A stretch of 64,000 bases of DNA from Phallus indusiatus (GCA_027605045.1 JAQFWX010000006.1:1798001-1862000), one strand, 5' to 3'; positions 13,172-24,188 are shown, counted from the first letter of the stretch. Numbers and translations are program-made. Notes: a model not told the origin generated them from the sequence alone.

Positions 13172-14054
13172 TGAAGTTGGTTTATTGTTTGCCTGTATAA
13201 CTGTCAGAACCGCGTACATCCTGATGAGCTGAGATCTGATCTGATCTGACACTTTCAGACATCTCGCCAACTTTTTCCAAGCCATTGTGAGCCTCGATAT
13301 TGCTAATGGCGGACACTTCTGGTACGCCGTTATGACTAGCCATTTGGGACATATTAGGTGGGGAAAAAATGACAGCTGATGTATGATTTTCTGTTGAGGA
13401 GATGGAACACTGATAACGCTGTCAGAAAATGACTCACCCGGTACCGTCTACTTGAATGCTTCGCACGGCTGTCGAATCATGAATGCCTCGTGTTCACATG
13501 TGCGTGCCAAAAGTAGATGACAACTCCGCGGGAAGGTGTGCATGTCGAAGTTCGTACAGCCTTCAAGTTGAGGGGCTGTAGCTATATGGGCACCGTGACT
13601 ATGCTAAATCTATTGCCTTGAACATTGAAGCGAACGACCACGCGTTAGTGTCCACTTTATCTCTCGTCAATGAATTGCGCGTTTATGAATTTCAGGATCC
13701 ATCTTTATAGTCTGGGCTGGGGTTGGACTGAGAAAGAGTCCACTCTGGCTTCAGCGCTAATCTGCTCCTAATATTATTGCTAGGAATCTCCCGACGTTAC
13801 AAGTATGTAACATCTCTTTTCTTCTAAAAATAAATAACTATCAAAGACCCATCATGATGCGAGTTACGCTATTCGTACCGCGCCGACATGAAAGCAGCAA
13901 TCAAAACAGCCCACACAACTTGAACGACCTTCCACAAAGGCTTGCCGATACACCAAGAGCGATTACTTACCCCACAAGCGGCGTATACATGCCGCATGCT
14001 CTAAGGTAGATTATGTTATGTAGTTTTCTGCTAGCAATTGAGCGGGTGCTGCGA

Positions 14055-14378
14055 TTAGAAGGATTTGGGGGTAGGGATTCGGTGGTAGTGGGTGTTGGGG
14101 CTGGAGATTGTGTTGGTAAGAAGGGCTGCGAAAGAGTTCTGGGGTTGCTTTGTGTAGAGGAAGGCGAAGAGGAGAGGGGATGCGTTTGGCGATGGGAGGG
14201 AAGGAGGTGTAATTGGAAGTTTCGGTGACGACGATGGCGATGTTGATGCGGTCGACTCGGACGGGCGTTCTGGTGTTGTCAGAGGAGGAAGGCTGCGAAG
14301 ATTATACCATGTGCGTGATGATCGATGGAATTTCACCTTCTTCGGCTTTGTTATTTGGTGTGCGAGAGGAGATGGCAA
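14055..14378 (-). CDS. Conserved hypothetical ORF in duplication copy A
   Basis: A 107-codon open frame rich in Ser/Pro, with the core ERPSESTAS, SPKLPITPPSLPSPN and LLFAFLYTKQPQNSFAALL. The partner duplication encodes a recognisably similar peptide on the same strand (about 30540-30298: SKPERSSEFTAS, FPLPSLNTVPLIFACLYAKQ). Protein-level similarity kept despite many DNA changes suggests it is, or was, part of a coding exon. A further short stretch at about 13995-13880 (-) reads VVQVVWAVLIAAFMSARYE and stop, a possible membrane C-terminus of the same gene. I do not recognise the family, and exon borders are not resolved. Confidence 0.35.
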   Translation of the reverse strand: MPSPLAHQITKPKKVKFHRSSRTWYNLRSLPPLTTPERPSESTASTSPSSSPKLPITPPSLPSPNASPLLFAFLYTKQPQNSFAALLTNTISSPNTHYHRIPTPKSF

Positions 14379-14529
14379 AGATGTGGGATGGTGGGCAGAG
14401 GACGCAATAGGAATAAAGAACTGTAGTTCGCGAGAGAGGTATGTAGTTTGCGTGTGGTTCAGCTGTTGACGAACGTGCCGTTTGGAGGATCAGCATCGTT
14501 AATGATATAAAAAAGGTTCAGCGTACCCT

Positions 14530-14718
14530 TTACCCATCGTTCTCAGTTTTTCCAGAACATATTCTATGAGAACATTCCTGCAATGCAGTTACGTAGAGAG
14601 TGGCCATTAAAACTGATTTTTTTAGTTGACGGAGTAGTTGAGTAGCACGTGTCCACGGCTTGTGGCATAACACATGGTTGCTCTTATTTGTGTTGGATGA
14701 GCTTTTTGGGAGGTTCAT
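14530..14718 (-). pseudogene. Degraded paralogue of the 30661-31108 gene
   Basis: The frame here contains LLRQLKKSVLMATLYVT, aligning with LFRQLKKPNFMATVDVATLK of the second copy, and the same position of a donor-like GTACCC/GTACGT after a GK-type end. The rest of the frame is scrambled relative to copy B, so this looks decayed. Function unknown. Confidence 0.4.
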
Positions 14719-15420
14719 TAATATTGAGGTTGTGTAGGCGTTTTAATCGCGTCGGAAATTTTCACTAGCCGGAATAGGGGTATCCCCACTATCAGTCGCA
14801 TGTCCTGCAGGCTGCAATCCTGTATGATGGCGCACAGGATGCCGCAACCAATGTCGATTCGTCTGACTGCTATGCAACACTCCATCTAGCATCATCCTTC
14901 AACCCATACAAAGGGGGGATTTTGTAAGAGACAAGTCGCGAGCGCCGGCAGAGAAAGGAACACTTCCGTCATCATCAATTCCCACGACAACCTTGCACCA
15001 ACCCACCAACTTCAACGCTCTGCTCAACGTCTCTTCGTCTTGTGATGTCATTCTCTGTACTCTCTCGCTAATTCCCAATTGCAAATTTTATCAGCAGCTG
15101 ACACTTTCCGCCGTATTGAAATGATATCTCAACCATCGTCTGCTGCCATTGGAGATCCATCTGCTATTGAAGACGTAGCTGTACGTTCGCGGTCACCCAC
15201 AAACCGTTTATTATTTGCTCATATATTTAACGCTGTAAATTTACTGTAGCTACCCTCATGGGCCGAGATTTCTTCCATGTCAGACGAAGAGCTATTCAAC
15301 TATTTTCAAGCTTGCAAGAACCAGGAATACCCGCACCCGGACTCCATTCCCTGCACCGAGCAGGGTTCCGGACCGTCATACGGAATCAAAATTCTGGTGG
15401 TGAATCTGAGTGTCTGAGTT

Positions 15421-16140
15421 AGAATACTTGGGATGCCGAGAATCCGTTGACATTATCAATCAACTTGAAATTGTTTATTATCGAATGGTCAAACGATATA
15501 CAAAGAAAACGGTTATCTGACTCTTTGAAAGGAATCTTTATGAATTCCGTTCGAGGAATTTTGGAATATGCAGACGTGCGTTTCAAATTGTTGAAAGCTT
15601 ATCACTGGCGTGAGGCGTTATTGCGAGAAATAGGATCCTTGGACGAGCATCTCCAAGAAGGAACCATAACATGTCTTCTTGATTGAAACAAAAATTGTCG
15701 TCTCAACATCCCTCAAAGACAGATTGTAGTAAAGAATTGGACCGCCACCGTCAATCTAGACAGAAAACACTTCTTAGGGCTTCCATAACCTTTCATACTC
15801 TTTCCAAAAATTGCTTTGTGTTATATGGCTTCCAATAAATTTGGTTTGTATCTGGCATTTCGTTCGATATTTCCTCACTGGTCAACACAACATATCTCCG
15901 GTGCAGGGATTTGCCGCGTAAAGCGGCGCTAGTTAAATTTACCTCTGTCCGTCGCATTGCATCGGACGCTGTCATGAAGATAAACCGCGCTAACGCTGTT
16001 AGAAGGACTGGCTTAAGCGCTAACACCACGCCCTAACACCACGCCCTCAACGCGTATTACAAGCGCGTCACCTCTCTCTAGTCGTCTTACCGACTACTAG
16101 AGAGAGATTAATTAGCTTACAAACGCAGCCTCTGAGCCTT
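15421..16140 (+). other. Degenerate stretch inside the APH pseudogene
   Basis: An open frame (about 15447-15686) shows no APH motif, and I cannot place it. Near 16025-16050 the 13-mer AACACCACGCCCT is tandemly repeated. At 16072-16106 lies an imperfect hairpin (CTCTCTCTAGTCG, 6-base loop, CGACTACTAGAGAGAG). The expected P-loop and adjacent region of the kinase are not visible here. Confidence 0.35.
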
Positions 16141-16397
16141 TCACTATGAGCCTTGTCCGTCAGCAAACTTCCATACTTGTCCCTGCTGTCCGGCGCCAAT
16201 TCATATACAAACCGTAGTGTGTTCATCATGGACTTTGTCCCCAACCAGACTCTTTTAAAGTGCTGGCATTCCCTCAGTCTCTGGCGACGCATATGTATAC
16301 TCTTCACACTTCGGCGTTATGTCAGGGAGCTCCGTAGCGTGGAGAGCCCCGAAGAAGGCGTGACGTTCGACTCTTCTCTACCCCTTGTTCTCACTCA

Positions 16398-17581
16398 CAC
16401 TGTGGAAAAAATCGCCACTGAATGCCACTGATACTCAGTGGTGACCCAGTGGGTAGACCCACTGAATATCAGTGGTTTGTCAGTGGTCTGACCACTGAAA
16501 TTCAGTGGTTTTTCCGCCGTTTCAGTGGTGTTCAGTGGCATTTTTCCACTGACAGTTAAGTGATAAGTCTGGCGGTTTGTCAGCCAGTGCACTTGTCGGT
16601 CGTTCGCTCACCTTCTTACTGTGTTATCTTGATAATTGGATTATATAATAAATAATTGTATTTTATTTGTAATAAAATTTATATACAAAAAAATGCGAAA
16701 AAATAACTATAACTACTATAGCTACGTACAGACTACAATTGGCTCTGAGCCGCACCTGGTTCCCTATCTCCCGTCGCTCCCATCCAGCTCCATATCTCAA
16801 GTCCCGCGAAGCGCGCCGTGCGAATACATTTTCTTCAACGATATTCCTCGTGATATAAGAGATGAGTAATGCATGACATGAAATTGAATCCAACTCACAT
16901 TGGCTACTGGCCGCGCTGCGTCATTTGGTCGATCGGATGACAGACCGGCTGTCGAAATAACACGTCACCGGCGGTTCTGGAGGAGACGAAAGGGGTGGAT
17001 GAAACATTGAAAAGACGGTGTTGTGGATGACGGTGAGATGGAATGGTGGCGTGGCGGCGTGGATGGCGGTGTGGATGGTGGTGGGAGGGTGGTGGGAGGG
17101 TGGTGGGAGGGCGAGAGGGGGGAGAAAAAAATGAAGTGCTTAAGAACGATGACACGCGCATACAATCGTTTTCTAACTCCGATTAAAACGCCGCCACGCG
17201 TCATGTCACGTGCTCTGAATGCTTAGACTTAGAAATTTAGAATAACTACAAATATATTTTTCACTGATAAATAAATAATTAATTATGAGCTTGTTAAGGT
17301 ATACGCTGCATGAGACTGAGTGGTACAGAGCCACTGAATATGGTCACCCACTGACCCACCACTGACCCACCACTGAAAGTCAGTGGTACCCTGACCACTG
17401 AATTCCACTGAATTTGGGATTCAGTGGTAATTAACCACTGACTTTCCACTGACCACTGACTGACCACTGATCTACCACTGACTATCAGTGGGTATGACCA
17501 CTAACCGACCACTGAATGAAGTTACCCAGTGGTCATGCCCACTGAATACCACTTACTTCAGTGGCCGTTTTTTCCACAGTG
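16398..17581. mobile_element. Non-autonomous CACTA-like DNA transposon in APH gene
   Basis: The ends are inverted repeats: left CACTGTGGAAAAAATCGCCA and right (reverse complement) CACTGTGGAAAAAACGGCCA. They are flanked by a 3-bp target duplication, TCA at 16395-16397 and 17582-17584. Removing the element and one TCA restores CTCACTCATCTCGAC, coding LTHLD, the expected APH catalytic sequence. Both subterminal regions (16405-16560 and 17330-17565) are packed with CCACTGA/TCAGTGG units in both orientations, a CACTA/EnSpm habit, and the CACTG terminus and 3-bp duplication fit too. The centre has a GGTGGTGGGAGG tandem (about 17075-17110) and no transposase, so mobility would need help in trans. 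Confidence 0.85.
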
Positions 17582-17795
17582 TCATCTCGACTTGCATCCG
17601 TACAACGTCATCCTTGATTCTGCCTCCCGGGTCTGGCTAATCGATTGGGAACATGCAGGATTTCATCCACAATGGTACGAGTTCATGTCTATGCAGGGGG
17701 GTTGGCAGATTCTGGGATGGTGGAGGATACATATACTAGGATTCATAGCAGGATTATATATCCGTCAGGTCATTCAGGCAGGAGTCTTTTTGTAA

Positions 17796-17934
17796 TTGTA
17801 CACGGAATAAGCTTTGCATAAATAAATATGGCAATACTAAATGGCTCAGCTGATTAGTTGAGGCCTGGCAGACCCGCTGTGATAAAAGCTTCTGCTGATA
17901 GTTTAGAGGATGTGCGATGGACGTTGACTCCATC
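17796..17934. other. Short spacer between APH and F-box remnants
   Basis: No coding signal is visible. It joins the 3' end of the APH pseudogene to the copied F-box upstream region. Confidence 0.4.
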
Positions 17935-18195
17935 GTTGAGTACGGTCACAGCCGGTAGTGTGATATGATGCAACCCTGTCTACATTTGTGAGCGTCTATC
18001 CTGAGTCAGCATTTGTGTTTTGCCAGTTCCCTTTGAACGAGATGTCCATGTGGGAATTGAAAACAAAAATATGCAGATTGAACGCAGATCTGAGACCTCA
18101 CTCTCTTTTTCTTTCGCCGTCGTACACTCAATGGAGTCTGCAAATTCCCGTGGAAATTGTTCAAAGTCACTCCCAAGCGACATCTGGCTTAGTAC
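17935..18195 (+). pseudogene. 5' fragment of F-box paralogue (promoter plus first codons)
   Basis: This closely matches 24040-24245: GTGGGAATTGAAAA.CAAAAAT, CAGATTGAACGC, CGTACACTCAATGG and TCAAAGTCACTC.CAAG are shared. ATG 18131 opens MESANSRGNCSKSLPSDIWL, parallel to MESPGFCGNRSKSLSSDIWL of the intact gene at 24189. Similarity stops after IWL, so only the upstream region and about 20 codons were copied or kept. Confidence 0.8.
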
Positions 18196-18265
18196 AAAAG
18201 CTACGCCCTTTGTACATCTACATCTTTGTACATCTACGCCCTTTGTGCATTAACGCCCTTTGTAG
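18196..18265. repeat. Tandem-like ACGCCCTTTGTACATCT repeats
   Basis: Four imperfect units based on TACGCCCTTTGTACATC follow each other directly at the point where F-box similarity ends, suggesting slippage or a rearrangement scar. From here to 18741 there is no visible gene. Confidence 0.6.
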
Positions 18266-18741
18266 GTTTCCTATATCTACGCACCCTTTCATGATACTCT
18301 CCTTGACGTCACAGTCTAGACCTTTCTCATTTAACGTATAAAAGCCATGTTTTCACAAAGCAACAATCTCGACGTTGTAACGTTATCCTCTCCATCCGTC
18401 TACCATCTCCAATTCAGAGGTAGGATATATCTTATCGCTCGACGATCCTCGTCTAACGTTCAATCTCGCACAGGGGTACACCATCTTGAGCTTTCGACCA
18501 ACTTCCGACGTATAAATTAACATTTGGCAGTGATCAGCCTGAGGAACGACATGAACCCACAGTTCAAAAACCTTATTGTCAATCTGAGGAAATTTACACC
18601 GAAATCGTCCAAGATAAGAATCTTACAACATAATCTGGTTCTTTGTCGACTAATACATACTCAGACAATGACATCCAAAACCTCATTTTCCTGGGTATTG
18701 AGTGAAGTGAATACAAGATAACGGTATAGTACATGGGTGTT

Positions 18742-19473
18742 TTAGTAATTCCAACCTTCATCGTAGTCCCAACCTTCATCATACTCCTCTTTTCTTCTTC
18801 TTCTTCTTTGTTCCTGCCGCCGCTCGTATACGGCCGGGTGAGCTTCTTTCTCATGCTCTTCCCGGACGCCATCCGTCCGCCACACTTCTTTCAGGAAGGC
18901 ACAATATGCACACGTAACCACCACTCGTCTTAATCGACCGAAAAGTACCGCGTTCTCCTTCAGGAGTTTACCCCTTTCAACAAACTTTATCTCCGCCTCA
19001 GCATGCGTAGCAAGATGCCGATAGCGATTGCGTGCTCCGTCCCTACCATAGCTCCTTGAGGTTTGATTACAAATCAAACCCAAGGCGGGACACGTGTAAT
19101 TACAAATTACAGGTGTTTCGTCATTTTCGGGGAGCACAAAGAATGAATCTACAAACTCTTCGTGAGTTTGAGGGAGGACACCAACCGAAGTGTTGGCATC
19201 AGTCCGCCGTCGAAACCGCGGTCTCCCAGTTTCACCACTGGCGCTATATTGACGTCTGCGTTTGCGTTGTGCTGGCTGGGTGGAAGGCAAGTTCGTATTG
19301 ATTGGGTTATTGGCATAAAATGGGTAATGGGCAGTTGCGTTATTGTATTGGAGGTTCATTTGTTGGATATGATCCTGCAAACTCCTTTGCATGAATTCAC
19401 TGCCGTTGTGTAATGCAAGAGGCGCATAGCTGGAGGGCTGATCCGTGGCTACAATAACGGGAGTATTAAGCAT
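18742..19473 (-). CDS. Putative zinc-finger-like protein, unknown function
   Basis: One open frame of 243 residues. The N-terminal ~80 residues are Asn/Gln/Ser-rich; a basic patch (QRKRRRQY, GRPRFRRR) could be a nuclear signal. Two Cys/His clusters follow: CNYTCPALGLICNQ...RNRYRHLATH and CAYCAFLKEVWRTDG..REEHEKEAH, spaced like C2H2-type fingers. The C-terminus is an Arg-rich run and the repeat YDEGWDYDEGWNY. Upstream, a donor GTGAGT (about 19502) and an acceptor ending just before ATG 19473 suggest an intron in the 5' untranslated leader, which supports this start. A role in DNA or RNA binding is inference only. Confidence 0.6.
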   Translation of the reverse strand: MLNTPVIVATDQPSSYAPLALHNGSEFMQRSLQDHIQQMNLQYNNATAHYPFYANNPINTNLPSTQPAQRKRRRQYSASGETGRPRFRRRTDANTSVGVLPQTHEEFVDSFFVLPENDETPVICNYTCPALGLICNQTSRSYGRDGARNRYRHLATHAEAEIKFVERGKLLKENAVLFGRLRRVVVTCAYCAFLKEVWRTDGVREEHEKEAHPAVYERRQEQRRRRRKEEYDEGWDYDEGWNY

Positions 19474-19578
19474 CTACTTATGCTAGCTCAGAGTTCTTTA
19501 CTCACCTTGTATAAAATTGTTCGAGGACGATCCGTGCATATTGAACTATAGATACGTTCATGAGTAAGATTTTCTCTT

Positions 19579-22124
19579 TCAAAATGAAGTAAGACGACCA
19601 ACTTGATGATTATTTGGAGTGCTCCAATTTACGTTTCCGGCCGTCGGTACCTGCCCTTGTTGGAACAAGTTGCTTGGGTTAAAACCACTAGCAGGAACAA
19701 CACCAGACGATCCTTGTGGTTGAAGTCCGCCAAAATTCAAAGCCTGACGCATTTTTCTCAGCATATGTACACGTGAGAATGAATAAACGAGAGATGGTAT
19801 AGCATACCGGACTGAATCGATTCATCATGTTCATACCGCCTGCCATCTGACCTGAACCAGCACCAAAAGTCATGCCGGACGACGAAGCAACACTGGACAC
19901 AAGTCCATTATTGACAGACTATTGGAACGTAAATATGGTAAGTCCTCCACCGATCAAATTATATATAAATATAACAACATACTGAATTATATCCATAACC
20001 CATTTGCGAAGACTGCATCGGCATCTGATTGTTATACACCAATCCTTGAGCAGCGGACGTGTCGTTCTGCTAGAATGGAATAAGCATGCGTCAAGGAGTC
20101 CTACAGAAAAATAAAATACCATCTGATATGGTTGAGACTGTCGCGATTGGTGAGTGACACTGGAAACTCCCGTCGCTGCCATTGCAGACGGAAGGGATGT
20201 CCCAAAACCAGAAGAAGCAGATGCAATTCTGACGTCCTATCACAGTGTATTAGAGATGAAGATACGATGACTGCCACGTAATCACGTACAATCCTTTTTT
20301 GGCATTCCCTTACACGCCTATCGATCTGATATGACAAAAAAACCGTCAGGAATTGAGTAAATGCCACTGCCAGTAGGCCAGGAAAAAAAAATACAAATAC
20401 ATACATCTTCTAGTTCTTTTCCCTGGGAGAATTCATAGATACGCAAGAATGTTTTGACAACTTTACTTCTGATGCGTGAAGACATATTAGGTAGGTCGGC
20501 TTGTGTGTTCGGATTGGTGTTTGGACTGAAGCTCCCAGAGATGTCGCTACTACTAGTAGTACCCTCAAACTTTGGTCTTGTTTGATCGTTACCGAATCCG
20601 AGTCCCGACGTGAAATTTTGAGCCACGACTGGAGTATTAATATCATTAAAAACGTAGTTTCCGAAACGATCCGTGGAAACAGGGAAGTCAGCAAAATCTT
20701 GCCCTTGGAACCCATTTGTAAAATTGACGTTTGAGTTGTTGTTGATCGTAAGCGGGTCCGGAAGATCGACTTGCATGGTATCGCCGAAGTTGAGTTTTTC
20801 AGGACCGTTCGTCGGATCGTCTTGTACACCGTCGTAAGCAGGTTCTTCGGGATAACTCATCGGTACGGCCAGAGCCGGAGTGTTTACGAAATTATTAGCG
20901 GATGAATACGAGTCGAGTGTCATATTCATATCGATGCCGTTCATAAAACTGGTATCTGCTGGTTCGACTTGGGAATTGCCTTGAACGTCTCCAAAGACAT
21001 CTTCCCCGATCTGATCATTGGCCGATTCGGTCGCCGGTGCGTCCTTCAAATCGTCGGATGGAACCTTTGGCTGCGTCTCATTCATCGGCTCAACCATAGT
21101 TTCATGAATAACGTCCCCGTATAAATCTGAATCATCTCCAACGATGGGCTCGTTAGAAAGTGCTATTGACAATTCGGGAACAGGGACAGCGTCGCCTTTT
21201 TCGGTTGACGTGATCGAAGGGGGATTTTCATTGGTCGCTTTGGGAGCAGCTGAAAGCGCGGCAGCTCGTTTGGTGGTACGATATGTCTAGAATAATTTAA
21301 CGTGTCATTTAAAGATTGTCAAATGAAAAGGATACGTGAAAGACGAACTTCTAGGTCCATTCCAGCCTGAAACGCGTCCCATTCCTCATTAAATTCTCCA
21401 GCAGGTTGTTCGGGTTCTGTGGTGGCCTCTGTCTGAGACGGTGCCGCAGTGTTATTTTCTTGAGAGGATACAGACAGCTATCCAAAAAAACTTGTTGTGA
21501 GATATCCTACTCTCAGCGAAAAAAACATTCACAATACCTTTGGTTCTGAATCCATTTCGACCGTGATCGGAGAGTCCTTGCGAGAAGCTTCAAGTTGTTG
21601 CTCTCCGTTCGCAGCATTTTTGTCATCTTCATAATCATTGTCGCCAAAAAGAGACTCCAGTTCTTCCATATCACCCATATTGTCATTGCTAGACGGATGG
21701 GGTACTGCGATACCGTGGTGGTGCGGGGTTACAGCAGCATTGTTCTAATACAAAAATGCGAGAATGAGTGAAGATATTAACGTGGCACTGTAAAGAAAGA
21801 CATGCATACCTTTTCCTGCGTCTCTTCTTCAACCCAAAAGCTTTCGTCGAATATCTCTTCCCCCAATGCATTGATTTCATCATCGTCTTCTCCGGACGTC
21901 TTGATTTCGTCATGGCCTTCCTCTAATACATTGACTTCGTTATAGTTCTCGGCTTCACTGGACGCGTTCAAAGGTGGAGCCTGGGTCTGAACCTGATTCC
22001 GGGTCTGTGAGTGGTGAGTAGTAGTTAGACGCGTCAATAGCTTATGAAGCAAAGCGAGACTCACTTGCGTGTCATCGCCTGAAAATATGCTGTCGCAATC
22101 CGAATCATAATCCGAGGAAGACAT
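19579..22124 (-). CDS. Low-complexity, probably nuclear protein, unknown function
   Basis: A multi-exon gene from ATG 22124 (MSSSDYDSDCDSIFSGDDTQ). Exons 22124-22065, 22004-21810 and 21744-21538 all join in phase 0. More exons follow at about 21480-21345, 21286-20407, 20338-20290, then short ones to TGA/TAA at 19579. The first half is Asp/Glu/Ser/Asn-rich and acidic. A predicted helical segment spans one splice: SRIRSKVVKTFLRIYEFSQG, KELED, then IDRRVRECQKRI. The C-terminus is Gln/Gly/Ser/Met-rich (GQMAGGMNMMNRF, NPSNLFQQGQVP). This composition resembles transcription or chromatin regulators, but no named domain is seen. The middle exon borders are approximate. Confidence 0.6.
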
Positions 22125-23005
22125 GGCAGGGGGTGTAATCACGGGGTTGGGAGAAGTACGAGTACGTTTACGAAGAAGGGTGTGGAAGAACAACTGTGAA
22201 GCTTGAAGAGTGAGAGCAGTTGAACCGACCATATAAATATGTTTGAAATTTTCCACATAACCATAACGGACACATTACAAGACAAGTCCAAATTTTGTAG
22301 TTAACCTTTAACGTGACGCGAAAACCATTTTTTTGCGAGTCCAATTGTGTGGTTGACCTTTGATGTGACATGACAACCACGAGTCCGATGTAATGGGCAC
22401 AGAAAGTGTGGGGACATCGAGTGGAACAATGATATTCTGGGTGCCGAACTTTGACCTTAAGGGACCGGAGCGTCCAAAAATACCAATTAATAGCTGAGAG
22501 GTTTCCGTGCATTATCAACTAAAGGACACGCTTTTAAAAGAATCGAGTGGTAAGTTAGAAAAGGTTACTAAGGTGCAAAAAAAGCGTACCTTCCTCACTT
22601 TTCTGTCATTTGAGGACAGATAAGAGGATAAGAGGAACGGGTGGTGCGCTGAGTAATGCCATACTATGGACGAATAAAGTGCCCATCCCAATCTGGTAGA
22701 ACTGCTTGGTCATATTATTATTTTTTAAACATAAATCAGTGTATCGAGTTGATCTGAGTAAGTTTGTGAGATGTTCCGGACCTGGCGAGCCGTCTAACGC
22801 AGCTTGAGAAGCCGTTTAGAAAGAGGATTTTATATACTTTTGTCGATGGTTTGGCGAGAAGAGACCCAAGAGAAATGTATAATGTACGGCTGTCAGAAAT
22901 TGTTGGACGATTATTGTGAGTGGCATAGATTACTGAGAAGGGTTGAAGATTGCCTTACGAGTGTACCGATAGTATACTGTAAGTATACAGATGATGCGAC
23001 AGGAC
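22125..23005. other. Intergenic region with a diverged direct repeat
   Basis: This is upstream of the minus-strand gene starting at 22124. A ~42-bp unit occurs twice: AGTCCAAATTTTGTAGTTAACC... (22285-22326) and AGTCCAATTGTGTGGTTGACC... (22338-22379). Each ends in (A)CAACCA/AAACCA. The repeats could be paired regulatory sites or a local duplication. No further gene is seen; the plus-strand ORF at 22804-23067 has no recognisable domain. Confidence 0.45.
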
Positions 23006-23185
23006 GCAACCTATCTAGGGGTCGGCACCGTACCGTATACGGCTACGGCCGTATATTATACGGATAGAATACAGACATAGCCGTGCCGTATCCGTACCGT
23101 ATAATCACCTAGCTAGAGCTCCATCGGAACGGATACGTACCGTATTCACCGTAATACGGGTCCATTACGGATACGGAATCATAAA
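23006..23185. repeat. CCGTAT/ATACGG-rich block, probable hAT end
   Basis: Many overlapping copies of CCGTAT, ATACGG and CGGTAC in both orientations are packed into ~180 bp, beginning TAGGGGTCGGCACCGTACCG. Such subterminal arrays are typical of hAT-type ends. It lies directly next to the 3' end of the hAT transposase relic, so it is probably that element's 3' terminus. Confidence 0.5.
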
Positions 23186-23226
23186 AACGATGTAAACGCA
23201 GTATATTTAATATGTCATGATGTCTA

Positions 23227-23730
23227 CTAGTATTGTATAATATCCTCAACTGAATTGCGAGCTAGTTTGAGCTTCTGCTTGACCAGCATCAAGGTCCGAA
23301 TGGTATCAAGTCTAAGACTAGCTCTGCGAAGGGAGATTGTGTCACGGCCACCAGAGAAAATTCGTTCTACAGCAACTGCTGAGCTTAAAAAATTGGCAGG
23401 AAGTGAGGTTGAAGCGAAAAGAAGCAAACAGACATACCTGGAATAGTCATAATATGACGGGCAATACGGCACAAGTTGGGGAACTGGGCTTGTCTAGCTC
23501 CCCACCATTTGACCGGATCACATCCATCCCAGTTTTTCTCGGGTGGGGTACGAAAATATTCTTCAAGCTCATCCTGATCCTCAGAGTATTGGTGACCATA
23601 GCGAGCAGTGAATTGAGTTTTTCAGGTGAAGCCAATGTGCCGCTTCGATTCACGAAGAAGCTGCTGGCGAGAGCGTGCCGTGGGCGAGATGCATCAGTGC
23701 TGACACCTAGGATCATAAATTGATTAGAGA
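23227..23730 (-). pseudogene. hAT transposase C-terminal relic
   Basis: Only the last part of a hAT transposase remains, ending in the dimerisation domain. Reading down the minus strand: ELEEYFRTPPEKNWDGCDPV, KWWGARQAQFPNLCRIARHI, MTIP, an intron (donor GTATGT at about 23438), then VAVERIFSGGRDTISLRR, DTIRTLMLVKQKLKLAR and a stop at 23227. The frame before EEYF contains a stop, the N-terminal and catalytic regions are missing, and no matching 5' terminus was found. It is inactive. Confidence 0.85.
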
Positions 23731-24188
23731 ATGGATAGCTGATAATGTGTGCCTACCAGACTTTGCAGCGACAGTCATCCTGGTAGAGTACCATGTATTT
23801 AGAAGACTTGGGGGGTTGTGAAAGTGAAAAAAAAACTACGTACCGATATAAGTACATATGACATCCTATTTTTTCGGCGTTTTCACTGCGTGAAAAAGAT
23901 CATGCGGAGTTATTTTTTTTGAACGGCGGACATAAGAAGAGAGGAGCGGAGAGATCGAGAGCCCAAATATGTTGCTAGGTCTACAGATTTTGCTGTAAAA
24001 CGTCAGGCCGCGTCAGGCCTGTAACAGCACAACACGCATGACATAAGCTATCCAAACACTATCCCCTGTCAGCGCTTCAGCGTTTGTGTTTGGTTCCAAA
24101 CGGCCATGTGATGCCCGGGTGGGAATTGAAAAACAAAAATTTGCAGATTGAACGCCCACTTTTCTTCTTGTCGTACACTCAATGGTCA
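23731..24188. other. Upstream region of the F-box-type gene
   Basis: No gene. The last ~150 bp (about 24040-24188) are the segment also found at 17935-18130, so they are the best candidate for the conserved promoter and leader of this F-box family. Confidence 0.5.

Larger units (their letters stand above)
13290..14720. repeat. Segmental duplication, copy A (partner 29040-31060)
   Basis: Collinear, diverged matches to 29040-31060 run through this block. Examples: CCTCGATATTG (13291 and 29052), GACTAGCC.TTTGGGACAT (about 13333 and 29098), AGCGCTAATCTGCTC (about 13755 and 29499), CCTCCACAAAGGCT or its variant (about 13930 and 30130), TTCAGTGACGA or its variant (about 14220 and 30440) and TACC.TTTACCCATC.TTCTC (about 14525 and 30787). 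Indels are frequent, so the event is old. Copy A directly abuts the 5' end of the DUF6535 gene, whereas copy B has no DUF6535 gene beside it. The block carries conserved minus-strand coding-like segments listed separately. Confidence 0.75.
15121..17795 (+). pseudogene. APH (aminoglycoside phosphotransferase-like kinase) pseudogene split by a transposon
   Basis: APH-fold kinases phosphorylate small molecules and are numerous in basidiomycetes; the substrate is unknown. A possible N-terminus is ATG 15121 (exon 15121-15180, intron, then from 15250: LPSWAEISSMSDEELFNYFQ, ending GPSYGIKIL). The N-lobe resumes near 16141 (LVRQQTSILVPAVRR). It then changes frame at about 16205 to SVFIMDFVPNQTLLKCW, SLWRRICILFTLRRYVREL and SSLPLVLTH. 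A 1,184-bp element follows, and the catalytic loop continues after it as LDLHPYNVILD, then VWLIDWEHAGFHPQWYEF, ending near 17795. The frameshift, a shortened region before LVLTH and the insertion make this a dead gene. Whether 15121-15420 belongs to it is an inference. Confidence 0.75.
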
